Positions 1 through 9,935 of a stretch of DNA of 64,000 nucleotides are shown here, one piece after another. This stretch comes from Epiperipatus broadwayi (lineage: Eukaryota; Onychophora; Udeonychophora; Euonychophora; Peripatidae), in NCBI GenBank assembly GCA_028023455.1, contig JAQFVV010000020.1, positions 10,215,092 through 10,279,091 of the forward strand, given 5' to 3'. The position numbers and the translations under genes were made by a program. Each line of letters starts with the position of its first letter. Positions within the stretch are counted from its first letter, which is position 1. A model generated the notes under the pieces. That model made no database searches, was not told where the DNA came from, and worked only from the letters and a program-made list of their open reading frames with translations.

Positions 1-822
1 TTCTAAAATATAATGCTTGTTTACTTTTGTCTGAATCACTGAAGTACTGAGTAATACTTGTAATTTTGTTTCTGTACTCTATATCAAATTTTTGCCTCTT
101 TTCTGTATTGATCTGCAATGAGTTCTTGTATTTTGTTGTCATTATCAATTGTATCCATTACAACTGTTGCATTACCTTTGCCAGCAGGGAGAATGATTAT
201 ACATGCATCTACTTTAAGAGATTTAATTGCTTTTCTCTTATATTAGGATATGTTTGACATCAATTTTTATTACTTCTCAAGTGAAGCGTAATTCTGGGGC
301 TTCTTCTAAAGATAATTTTTGAGTGATTTCCTCAGACACTGCCATTATATCTAATAAAGGGATATTAGATGGTGTGGTGACAAATTTCAGCATATGTTAG
401 ATGTTTAGAACTGAGATTTTTAACACTACTCAATACATTATGACTTTTAATATGCCCATGTAGGTTTGCAAGTTTTTTTCCTTTGGCATTCTTTTATTTT
501 TTCACGTAATATAGATTATTATTTTCTTATTGCTTGAGAAACTCTTGTGAGTTTTTCATCAGTAAGTTTATTTTTTAGAAAACATTCTATATTAATAATG
601 GAACCCAAGGTTTGATATTTGGAAAATCTTCACTTGCTCTCTGAGTAATTTTCTCAGCACTATGGTAGTGAATTAGAGATTTTAGTTGCAAACTCTTAGG
701 AACTATCCCTTCAGATTTATATAAAAAAGTTAAATGGTTTTCTACTTTGGCCATCTTTAGACATAATTTTTCATAGTGTCTAAACTTTGATATAGTATCA
801 CGTCCATATCAAATACTTACTG
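1..822. other. Gene-free AT-rich stretch
   Basis: I see no coding potential beyond short chance ORFs and no clear repeat structure here. Confidence 0.5.
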
Positions 823-1549
823 CTTTCCTGAACGTTTGTGATGATGGTATTTTACTTGTATTTATATATTGGATTATTTCCATTATCTAATATTAAGTAT
901 TGAATGTGTTTAGAAAAATTTAACTTTATTTAAATTTTCAAATTATATCAAACTATTAGTAATAGCACTCAGGTTATTATATGCACAATGTTTCTCCTCC
1001 CTTTGTGAGGTACTGTTGATCTGACCTGTGACAGTACTAGCATGGAAATCGAACCTAACCTCTTAGATTCTCAATATTAAATTTTAAGATAATGTTCTAA
1101 GTAATTGATCCATTCTGACAAAGGCAAGACTCTGAAGAGGTTCTTCCTGATTTCACTAGTGTGACTACATATAAAGTATGGAAACTACTAATCAACTTTG
1201 CTCTTCAGAAGAAGTGGGGAAATAATGAGTAACCTCATAGATAAGTATATGAAATTTATACTGACTTTTGTCTTTGGCAGGATGGCTCAGTTGGTTAGAG
1301 CATTACCTTAAAATTCAATATACAAGAAGGGTTTAGGTTCGATTCCCATCCTAGTACACTCACAGGTTAGGCTAGCATCACCTGAGAAAGAGAGAAGACT
1401 AATACTTCAATGTACAAATCTGTGTACTATTCCTAACAGTTTAGTGTATTTAATCTTCTAAAGACATTCAATACTTAATATTAGATAATGGAAATAGTCC
1501 AATATAAAAATACAACTAAAATACTATCATCACAAACTTTCAGGAAAAC
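823..1549. repeat. Foldback repeat with two head-to-head SINE copies
   Basis: The outer arms are imperfect reverse complements. The left side reads CCTGAACGTTTGTGATGATG and, near 1520-1545, the right side reads CATCATCACAAACTTTCAGG. The arm continues inward through a block containing CCATTATCTAATATTAAGTA (about 880) and its complement (about 1480). Each arm holds a tRNA-like SINE module: minus orientation at about 990-1100, plus orientation at about 1280-1395. Two copies that inserted or rearranged in inverted order would explain the structure. It resembles the 20.4-20.8 kb foldback. Confidence 0.6.
1280..1400 (+). mobile_element. tRNA-derived SINE copy
   Basis: The pol III promoter elements are readable. 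An A box lies in TGGCTCAGTTGGTTAGAGC (about 1283-1301) and a B box, GGTTCGATTCC, at 1336-1346, which matches the consensus. The 3' part of the tRNA (CCCATCCTAGT) is followed by a non-tRNA body beginning CACTCACAGGTTAGGC. The anticodon region is degenerate, so this is a SINE head and not a functional tRNA. The inverted copy at 990-1100 and the copies at 20.4-20.8 kb share the body. Confidence 0.6.
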
Positions 1550-1589
1550 AATGAGAGATTTAAGTGTTGTTAAAACTTGATGAGATATA

Positions 1590-2240
1590 CTTCTAATTCT
1601 ATTTCATGATGATAATATCTAAATTAATAATAATTTACATCATAAAGAGTAAACAAATGTGTGATTATTGTAATTGTTGTATAATAATAAATTATAATAA
1701 AAATAGTTTGAAATAATATTATTTTATAATATTACATAAGTTTATATTTTAATCAAGTGAATTTTTTTATGGTTGTAAAATTTCTTTATTAAAAATAAAT
1801 AAATAAATAGGATATAAATATTAATTTATTATTTCTTTAGTACTTTAATTATCATATTGATATTGTATATTAGTTAGGAATGTTACCAATTGCCATGGTG
1901 TCCTTGATTTCAGAATTTTATTTATGCTTCTATTTTACTTTGAAGTTAATGTAAAATCTGTCAGTGATGGATATTGCATTGAGTTTATTGCATCTATTCA
2001 TTTACTCTTACTTTAAGATTATAGTATAAAACTTTAAACATTTGTATCATGTATTTGCACATTTACTGCAGGCTGTACGGTCATTGGAGTCAGTCATAAA
2101 AGTGGCATTCATGTTGATGTAAATAAACCATCTAACTTGGATAGAGCCCATCATTATTAACTTTAAAAAATTTTCCAGGTTAGAATATGCTTTCAATGCC
2201 AGATTCGATGCATTTATGTTTACCATTAAAATTTTTATTT
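1590..2240 (+). repeat. Duplicated block, copy 1
   Basis: This block is collinear with 8805-9935. Shared landmarks include ATTATTGTAATTGTTGTATA, GGATATAAATATTAATTTAT, TTATTATTTCTTTA, the TGTCCTTGAT region, GTAAATAAACCATC and TTTACCATTA. The two copies have diverged by substitutions and small indels. Copy 2 carries about 490 extra bases in the middle. The block has no coding potential, so it may be an old transposon of unknown class or a segmental duplication. Confidence 0.65.
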
Positions 2241-2244
2241 CTCA

Positions 2245-2425
2245 ACTTTAGGAACATAGATAAACTTATACCCTAAGAGAAAAGTTTTATATCTTTACAA
2301 TTTTGGCAGCTCGATTATAGGGATCTCAATAAATAAATTTCTACCTTGAGAGAAGAGGCTAGTGTTACAATTTTGTTAGGGGGCTCGATAAGTTTATACT
2401 CTGAGAGAAATATATCATAGAAGCA
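2245..2425 (+). repeat. Tandem subrepeats resembling an LTR/primer-site junction
   Basis: Two or three related units of about 80 bp contain TTTACAATTTTGGCAGCTCG (about 2295-2314), ACAATTTTGTTAGGGGGCTC (about 2367-2386) and copies of CCTTGAGAGAA / CTCTGAGAGAA. TTACA followed by TTTTGG..GCTCG resembles the junction between an LTR 3' end and a tRNA primer-binding site in Gypsy-type retroelements. That reading is an inference. It gains some support from the Gag-like ORF about 1.7 kb downstream. No full LTR is visible. Confidence 0.25.
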
Positions 2426-2429
2426 TATA

Positions 2430-3488
2430 GTTATAATTTTTGTCCTCAACTTTTGAAAGAAGGATGGATTTTTATAAAATAAATGCTTTTGAAAGAAAGA
2501 GTATGTATTTGAAGAATTGATATTTTATAGTGTAATTTGAAAGGGATTAAATAAATTTGATGACCCAAAAGGGAATTTAGTATTGTAAAGATATTGTCAA
2601 ATCTGTTGATGGTGACAGTAAACATGCTAATAAATTTGAAGTAAAATTATCTTCCCATGAAGACTGTTTATTGTATGAGACATCCTTTATTATACATGAA
2701 ATAAATTCATATGTAAATGGACATAAGTGCATTTTATATGGAAGAGTGGTTAGACTAAAATGGTATATTAGGTATTTATAGGTAATTGTGATTTTATATG
2801 TATAGGAGAATATTTTCAAATATTGATAGACTTCCAGATGATAAATGCCTGGACTTGTCAATAAAGTGTAGATACCAGAGATTTAATTCCCAATTTTTGT
2901 ATTTAAAGTTATTCATGTGCTTGGCATAGAATACCTTGTTTTACTATTTAATGCATTATACCAGAGATACAATTTCTGGTGTCCATATTTATATTTGTTA
3001 TTTATTGAATTTAAAATGCCAATTGCTATTATTTAGCAAATTGTATCACTGAATTCAATTGATGGTTAGTTATTCTTGTTATATCATTAGAAGAATAAGG
3101 TATGAATGAATCGCTTAATGTTATAGTTTAAATAAGGGGATTGTGAAATGAACTTTAATATTTTTATTGAGGGTGTCACCATTAGTGAATATGATATGAG
3201 AGTTATTGGGTCTAATAAAGGAATGGAATTTTGTGAAAGACAAATAATAATACACATGTGAAAGAAATTGTAGTGACATGATGAAAGAAACCCAAAAATA
3301 AAAAAATGGAAAGAGATAAAAGACAATACCATGTAATAAAATTTTTATTTGGGAGGGTCCAAAAAAAAATTTTTTTTAAACTAATAAATAACACCAGATT
3401 CACCACTTCTTTTATTTTGCCATAATATCTTACATAACTTATTACACTGTACAGGCTTACACCCACCTGCTCATATGTATGTAATATG
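2430..3488. other. Gene-free stretch between repeats
   Basis: I recognise no gene. If the LTR-junction reading of 2245-2425 is right, this would be a decayed leader of the same element, but there is no sequence feature that proves it. Confidence 0.4.
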
Positions 3489-3489
3489 T

Positions 3490-3700
3490 AAGGGATTCAA
3501 ACTCAGAAGTTCACATGACCCTCAACTCTCCATGCCATCTCATATTGCTGACCCACATGATTACACACATGCTAAAAAGATAAATAATCACCAATATATA
3601 TATATATATTATGCTAATCCAGCACTCATCAGTTGATCCAGATTACCATCTCCACACATATATACAATCAGTGCTCAGCTTTATATTAAGATAGCCAATC
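3490..3700. repeat. Repeat family A copy
   Basis: A diverged member of a family with six copies in the window. It contains GATTCAAACTCAGA (a tRNA B-box-like sequence read on the minus strand), then an AT-rich linker, then CCAGCACTCATCAGTTGATC, CCAGATTACCATCTCC and CAGTGCTCAG. The same order occurs at 23,279, 28,795, 33,032 and 56,450. The GTGCTGAACCAGCAC palindrome typical of the family is degraded here. Confidence 0.6.
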
Positions 3701-3719
3701 TTAAATAAATTCAATTTAT

Positions 3720-3926
3720 CCACTCTACTTTGAACCCTTTTTAGCAAAATAACTTTTTATTGTATTATTTATATAGTTATATATTTTTATATAATTATAT
3801 ATTTTATTTGTTTCATTACATCATAGCTCTGAAGAAGACTTCAAGACAGTTAAAATGTAAGATTGTGTGTAAAAATATGTACAATGAAAAGTTTCTTTGC
3901 TAAAAGTGTTCAAAGTAGAATGGCTA
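3720..3926. mobile_element. Hairpin MITE with CTGAAGAAG core
   Basis: The arms CCACTCTACTTTGAACCC...TTAGCAAA (left) and TTTGCTAAAAG...TTCAAAGTAGAATGG (right) are reverse complements. The interior carries CTCTGAAGAAGACTTC and ACAGTTAAAATG, a module also seen at about 9475, 23,955 and 34,230. There is no ORF, so a non-autonomous foldback element is the best reading. Confidence 0.5.
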
Positions 3927-4103
3927 AATTGCATTTATAATAAATAACAGTTAATAGTAAAAAAATATAAAGAAGGTTGAGAGAGATATGTTTATTATTA
4001 AATATATTCATCCAGTTTTTGATGGAATTTGTAATTGATGAGGTGATAAATTTTGATCTCTTTCTTGTATTAAGTTATTGATCATAAAAGAATTTTATTT
4101 AAA

Positions 4104-4430
4104 ATGGAAAGAGAAACTATAATACCATTGGTGGAAGAATCAAAACTTCCATTGATTATAGAAAAAATGTTTAAGCTCTTATTGCAAAAGAGGGATAATA
4201 AATTTGAAGAAAATAGTGTGAAAATAGAAGCAAATAGTGTAAACATGGATACCAAATTAGAAGAGATAAATTCCAAATTCGAAGAAAATAATGTGAAAGT
4301 AGATGCAAATAGCATAAAAATAGATTCCAAGTTGGAAGAGATGAGTTCTAAATTTGGAAATATGAATTCAAAATTAGAGGAATTAGAAAATAAAATAGAA
4401 GAAAATGGGAAGAAGTGTGAAATTTATTAG
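4104..4430 (+). CDS. Coiled-coil ORF, possibly a retroelement Gag relic
   Basis: The intact 108-codon ORF starts at an ATG in AAAATGG. From about residue 30 the protein is almost all charged heptad-like sequence rich in K, E, N and S, which predicts a long coiled coil. Residues 33-57 and 58-82 are near duplicates (both start KFEEN.VK and contain KLEE), and a partial third unit starts at residue 83. There is no signal peptide, membrane segment or catalytic motif. The sequence downstream stays purine-rich and codon-like but is broken by stops, so this is probably the surviving N-terminal part of a longer protein. A Gag-like role is an inference from the coiled coil and the possible LTR/PBS-like junction upstream. 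Another transposon ORF1 is equally possible. Confidence 0.4.
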   Translation: MERETIIPLVEESKLPLIIEKMFKLLLQKRDNKFEENSVKIEANSVNMDTKLEEINSKFEENNVKVDANSIKIDSKLEEMSSKFGNMNSKLEELENKIEENGKKCEIY

Positions 4431-4623
4431 TATAAGTGTTAGAATGGACAAATAAATTGTAGATTTAGAAAGAAGACTTCAACAAAGTTTAAAATAAAAA
4501 ATTTCAGAATTTAGAAATTGAATTTGAAGAAGAATTAAAAGAGAGTTGATAAGAAAATAGGAAAAATGGATAAGAAAAGATGAATGAAAATAAGTACTCA
4601 GGTTAAAAAAAGAGGTGCTTGTG

Positions 4624-5222
4624 AATTTTTCAGTAAACCAAGATGGCAACCTATATTTTTCATGAATTTACAGTTTTGGGGTTCCCAAAAAATGTTTACA
4701 AAACAATGCCTGCTAAGAAACACCACATTTAATATTTACATTTTATTTTTTGTTACTATTATTTTTTTTAAAAAAATCACTGTAGAAAAATTAATTACAT
4801 TATATATATTTGGGGGGGGGGGGGGTAACTTATTAACAGAAAAATTAAACAAAATTATAAATACAATATTCGCACTTTATTCATGTCAGGGGCATGCAAT
4901 CATATCATGACTATTAACATACTTTTTTCAGGATGGCAGAATCCTGTATCTTTGGAAAAAATCAAAAAGAAACATGCTGAATTGAAACTAAGTATGGCAA
5001 TATTAAGAGTGTCTCATCGGGTCCCACATTATAATTAAAAAAAAATAATTAAATAAAGCTTCTTGATGAAATTTATCAGAATTTATTTCCTTTTTTCAAT
5101 TTAACAATTGATTTATTAATTTTGTTTTAATTTAACAACTACCACATCTTTGATAGATTATAGGCCCTGAAACTGTACATTTATCAAAAATACAGGCTGC
5201 CATCTTGATTTATAGGAAAAAT
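4624..5222. mobile_element. Non-autonomous TIR element, about 600 bp
   Basis: The terminal arms are reverse complements over about 55-60 bp. The left arm contains AAGATGGCAACCTATATTTT and TTTACAGTTTTGG. The right arm contains GAAACTGTACATTTAT and TACAGGCTGCCATCTTG. The interior holds a 14-G run at 4812-4825, and a partial related module near 4930 (AGGATGGCAGAATCCTG). A chance ORF of 108 codons inside has no recognisable domain. The element splits the Gag-like coding relic, so it inserted later than that sequence. Confidence 0.55.
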
Positions 5223-5224
5223 CA

Positions 5225-5960
5225 AAGTAATAAAAAAGATTTAATAGATTGTTGAAAAGTCCATGAAGACTTTAAAGTTAATTGAGAGAAGTTATAAGAA
5301 AATTCTCAGCAAGTAACTAAAACAGAAAGACAATGGGTTGAATGTCTAGAGAAAACCCATAAAGAAAAGAAAAGAATTTATTAGTCATTCAAAAAGAAAC
5401 CAAGTAAATAATGATTAATTATTCAAATGGAAAATTTATCCATAGCCAATTTAATAAGGTAGATAAAGTGATAAAAGCTGTGGAGCTGATTATATCACAA
5501 TTATCTGGTGAGGAATACTTAAAGAACTGACCATTTTGAATAATCAAGTGGGTCAATTGATTGTAAAAATGAATAAAGCAAATCAGAATATAGAAAATCA
5601 ATTTATAGATCATATTAAGGAGAGAATTTTTAAGAAGTAATGCCAAAGAGTCATAAATCCTATGCAACCAAATCCATTAACTAAAAAAAAGAAGATATTA
5701 CAGAGATCCATCTTGCAATCATGAATAATGAGCATCAACCTGAGTGAAAAAAGTGATTTCAGAGAATGTGTCTGAAAAATCTAAGCCTGTGACCAAATTC
5801 ATAACTATAAAATCTTTTAAAGGTGGAATATTTGTTAGAGCACCTGGGTGGCATGATAGAACTGTTTACTTTTCATCATTTAAAGAAAATCAAAAAAATT
5901 GCCATCATTAGTAATAACTTGTATGGAGCAACCAGAATAGGTGGGCTTCATTATTTATCA
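5225..5960 (+). pseudogene. Degenerate purine-rich coding relic, Gag-like?
   Basis: The plus strand reads as lysine/glutamate/asparagine-rich protein in short open pieces, broken by frameshifts and stops. One piece near 5490-5650 contains SQLSGEEYLK, and in another frame MNKANQNIENQF. Composition and position suggest it continues the coiled-coil protein begun at 4104. I cannot assign a family from what remains. A SINE-like inverted pair at 5964-6806 interrupts it. Confidence 0.25.
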
Positions 5961-5963
5961 AGC

Positions 5964-6806
5964 CTAAAACTCTCCATACAGTAGTGTCATCTTGTGCCAA
6001 CAAGAGCAATCAATGGATGCCAGAAGGCTTGTGCATAAAATCCCCATCTAGTGCCTACTCATCCAATATCCCCAGACTAGTTTCTGGCTTGTGGCCCTCA
6101 TCAGTGAGGAGCCTTGGATCTGAGAGCACTGCATGTAGATCTTAGGATCTAATGCAACCCTCCAACACCCACCTTTTAACTCTACTTAACTACAAAACCA
6201 TGAGAATGAAATACACAATAATATTTTCAATCTAAGCTCAATAGCTTATATAGTCATATGGGTCTGAACTCAAATTCAGCACCCATACATTTTGGTGTCT
6301 TTGGCTCTTTAACAACCATAGCTACCACCATCCTATTAGGCAGGATTCATGTTAAACCACTAAACATCGCGTGATCACTATCTCATACTAGCACATAATT
6401 GTTATTAATCAAAGCAAAACTCTCCATACAGTAGTGCCATCTTGTGCCAACAAGAGCAATCAATGGATGCCAGAAGGCTATTGAGCTTAGATTGAAAATA
6501 TTATTGTTTCAAATTTCATTCTCATGGTTTTGTAGTTAAGTAGAGTTAAAAGGGGTTGCATTAGATCCTAAGATCTAGATGCAGTGCTCTCAGATCCAAG
6601 GCTTCTCACTGATGAGGGCCACAAGCCAGAAACTAGTCTGGGGATATTGGATGAGTAGGCACTAGATGGAGATTTTATGCACAAGTCTTCTGGAATCCAT
6701 TGATTGCTCTTGTTGGCACAAAATGGCACTACTGTATGGAGAGTTTTGCTTTGTTTAATAACAATTATGTACTAGTATGAGATAGTGATCATGTGATGTT
6801 TAGTAA
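5964..6806. repeat. Inverted pair of repeat family B (SINE-like)
   Basis: The first unit (about 5964-6410) is in minus orientation and nearly full length. It includes a tRNA-like head (GAGTTCAGACCC on the minus strand, complement near 6270) and the module CCACAAGCCAGAAACTAGTC. The family terminal sequence restarts at about 6414 (GCAAAACTCTCCATACAGTA). It then switches at about 6479 into an inverted copy running to 6806. The arms are long and similar enough to form a large cruciform. Other copies are at 39.3, 46.1 and 55.1 kb. Confidence 0.7.
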
Positions 6807-7380
6807 TATAAAGCATATTAGAACATTTTGGAGCAAAAAGTGATAAGATATGGTGTTCAATATCAAGTGTCACAGAAAAGAAATAGATTAAATCAGGGAG
6901 AAATTTCATTTTTTCCACAGGCAGATATCAAAATAGAGAATATTAATTGAATTTAATCTGTCAGAAGCCCATATTATTAGGACTATCAATTACAATTTGC
7001 CTAAGAATTGTAAAGCAATCATTAATAGCTATTAATCAGTCCCATATAAAAGAGTCAGCAGAAATTTTAAATACTATTGACATGGGTAATTCATGTAATG
7101 ATCATGCTGAAGAATAGAAAAGTAATAAATTACTTATATCATATGTCAAAATTATTGTTCACCCTGTCCAAAAAACCAGAATAATTTTAAAAATACTGCA
7201 AATCCTAGAAGTAATTTAAGTCATGATGTAAATATAATTAGACAGGCAAAGATAGAAAAAGTTCATGTCAGAAGAGATGCAATACAAGGAGAACCAAACA
7301 AAATATATAGCATAACATTACCAAAATCATCATATATGTATTTGGAATGAAGTAAGGAAAACTGTTAAGATCTTGTTAGG
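6807..7380 (+). pseudogene. Second part of the degenerate Gag-like relic
   Basis: Purine-rich plus-strand sequence resumes after the family B insertion. Readable fragments include EISFFPQADIKIEN near 6900 and, near 7140-7300, a Cys-containing piece (YCSPCPKN) followed by VHVRRDAIQGEPNKIYS. The Cys cluster could be a worn zinc knuckle, but the spacing is not canonical. Order and composition fit a Gag C-terminal region. The assignment is tentative. Confidence 0.25.
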
Positions 7381-7770
7381 GAGTTTTTTATGGCAAGATA
7401 AAAGAATTAAGGGTTCTTTTTTCAATGGCAGAAACGTAAAATCTGTCTACATAGATAAATAATAATATTTTTTTTGTTGTTGTTTTTTAAAGGCAATCAG
7501 TTTTAAAAATAAATACTTATGTCAAACTTTTCAAAATCATGAGGCTGATTTAGATAAACATTTTTTTTAGATAGTATTAATATCTAAAGGTGTATCTTGT
7601 TTAATTCAAATTTTGTGTAATAATCACATTTAGTGGATACTATATTATATTAAAATTATTTTTTACCTAAAATGTAAATATAAAAATGTAGTTTTTCTTT
7701 AGAAAATATTTATAAAATCTTACTATTGATGTTAATTTTTATTTTAGAGTTAAAGATGCTTAAAAATTTT
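7381..7770. other. Gene-free AT-rich stretch
   Basis: Nothing is recognisable here beyond AT-rich sequence and homopolymer runs. Confidence 0.5.
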
Positions 7771-8030
7771 AATCATCATTATCATCATCAACCATCATCA
7801 ATCCATAGCAGGATGAAGGTCTCTCCAAGTTCAATCCATTTTCTCCAATTTTTAGCTTCTCTTCTCCACATCACCCCTGCACACTTTCTTATTTCATCAA
7901 TCCATCTCATATGTGGTCTCTTTCTGGGTCTTTTACAATCTCTTGGAATCCGGTTTAAGATTTCAATTGTCCATCTATTATCATCTCTTCTAGAAATATG
8001 TCCAGTTCAACTCTACTTCAATCTTTTAAT
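7771..8030 (-). mobile_element. 5'-truncated LINE, 3' end only
   Basis: On the minus strand this is the tail of a non-LTR retrotransposon. It consists of about 70 codons of the ORF2 C-terminus followed directly by a short (TGATGATGATAATGATGATT)-like tail, the complement of 7771-7790. Truncation at the 5' end and a microsatellite 3' tail are the usual marks of LINE insertion by target-primed reverse transcription. I could not see a target-site duplication. Confidence 0.6.
7788..8006 (-). pseudogene. LINE ORF2 C-terminal fragment
   Basis: The open minus-strand frame ends at TGA (complement of 7788-7790), with stops upstream at about 8007. It encodes a basic, Trp-rich peptide containing DDNRWTIEIL, RMRWIDE-like (HMRWIDEIRK) and LGETFILLWIDDG. 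This pattern (RWT...PRD..R..GRP..RW.D.....G..W...A.....W..L.E....QW) is what I know from the extreme C-terminus of RTE/Jockey/CR1-type LINE polyproteins. It lacks the endonuclease and reverse-transcriptase domains, so it is a dead fragment. The uninterrupted frame suggests a moderately young insertion. Confidence 0.6.
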
Positions 8031-8804
8031 TTTTTCAAATTTTAATACAGAGTAATTAATGGATAATCAGACAATATCAATGTTGGTAAACAAAAATGAA
8101 GAAACCAATATGTTTTTTTTTTTTTGTTTTTCAGAGCAAAGGGGAAGTGTAACTAGGAACTTATATGAAAACTAAAAAAGGATATTTAAAAAAAAACAAA
8201 AGTTTTATTATTATTATTATTTAAGAGACATAAAATATGCCTAATAAAGGATTATGATTGGCACTGACAACAAATAAATCACCTGATCAATAAATGATGT
8301 ATGTGTGTGATAATAGATAAATAAATAAATAAATAAAAATTGCACACATCAATATTTAAATAATTTATCATATAAAAAATAATAATGATATTAGTTATTG
8401 TTTAGAATAAATAATATAAAGGAGTAATCTGTTTGTTCTTGATTGTTAATTATTATGACAATCTATATTATTCTTTGTACTTTTATTTATGCAAATGGAA
8501 AAGTTTCTTGAAATGATTGTATGATTTGTAAAAATATAATATTAATAACACAATTTTATTTAACAAACATTATTTTTTAAAAAGTGTACTAATTAATTAA
8601 TGATTAAAATATATATACGTCAACCAATTATAAAGTTGAGGGATGCACATTACTTTGGACAAATCTTTATACTTATTTATATGATAGACATATAAAATAA
8701 TTAATAAATAAATGCTAGATTACAAATATTTTGCTATGCATTAAATATGTTTAACTCAAAGCAGAGATGTATATATATATATATTTTATCTTTATCACAT
8801 ATGA
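8031..8804. other. Gene-free stretch with simple repeats
   Basis: This contains poly(T) and poly(A) runs, a short (TTA)n near 8205, (AAAT/AATA)n near 8320 and (TA)n near 8770. No gene is seen. Confidence 0.5.
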
Positions 8805-9935
8805 AAGATATTTCTGCTCTGTTTCATGATTCTAATATCTAAATTAAAAATAATTTAAATCATAAAGAGTAACAAAAACGTTAGAGATTATTGTAATTGT
8901 TGTATAATAATAAACTATAATAAAAACAGTTTAACATAATATTATTTTATAATGTGCATAAGTTTATAAATGAAATATTTTTTTAAGATTGTGAAATTTA
9001 TTTATTGAAAATAAATAGGATATAAATATTAATTTATTATTTCTTTAATATTTTAATTATCATATTCATATTGTATATTTAAACTTAAATAAATAATTGA
9101 AGTAGATGTAATAAACTTAAATATATAATTGAAATAGATGTAATATTTGAAGGATATAAAATGATAGCATGAGAATACAGTGAAAAAATATAAGAGAAAA
9201 ATAAAAAATAATAATTAAAAAATACATATATATATAAAGTGTATAGGAAAATTTTAAAGAGTTTTAATGAAAGGGAAAAGATTAAAGATTAAAATGTTTA
9301 AGGGGTTTTATTTGGATTCATATATTTAAAAGAATATATAAATATATGTTTGTGTATTTTTTTATGAATATATATATGGGTTTTTTATATAATTTTATGT
9401 AATTTGTATATTTTATTTAATTTGTATATTTTATATAATTTGAATGTATATGTGTAAATATATTTTACAGTTCTGAAGAAGATTGCAGGAGCAATCAAAA
9501 CTGTTGAGGTTGAAGGATGTTATGTAAGCATTGTACAAAAAATAATTTTTTTTATAAAAAATGGATTAATCATATTGCATATTATGTATAATAATGTTAG
9601 TATTGTTATCAATTGCCGTGTGTCCTTGATCTCAAAATTTTATTCATGAAGTTAATGCAAAATCTGTCAATGTTGGATGTTGTATTGGTTTGCTGCATCT
9701 ATTCATTATGTTATTACTCTTATTTTAAAATTATAATATAAAGCTTTAAACATTCATGTTAAGTACTTGCATATTTATTACAGGTTGTAAAGTCATTGTA
9801 ACTGGTCAGAGAAGTGTTATCCATATTGTTGTAAATAAACCATCCAACTAGCTCATTATTAACTTACAAATTTTTGCAGGTTATAAAATACCTTCACTGC
9901 CACATTTGATGAATTTATTTTTACCATTACAATAT
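8805..9935 (+). repeat. Duplicated block, copy 2
   Basis: This is homologous to 1590-2240 in the same orientation, with extra sequence at about 9080-9568. See copy 1 for the landmarks. No ORF is conserved between the copies. Confidence 0.65.
9080..9568 (+). mobile_element. Insertion inside duplicated block copy 2
   Basis: These roughly 490 bases are absent from copy 1. The flanks are similar (ATCATATTCATATTGTATAT before, ATCATATTGCATATTATGTA after), as expected of a long target-site duplication. The interior is very AT-rich. Near 9472 it carries TTCTGAAGAAGATTGCAGGA and CAATCAAAACTGTTG, a diverged member of the module seen in other hairpin elements and SINEs here. It is a probable non-autonomous retroelement. 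Confidence 0.4.

Noticed and set aside
7726-8055. 109-codon plus-strand ORF
   Set aside because: It is the complement of a recognisable LINE C-terminus on the minus strand.
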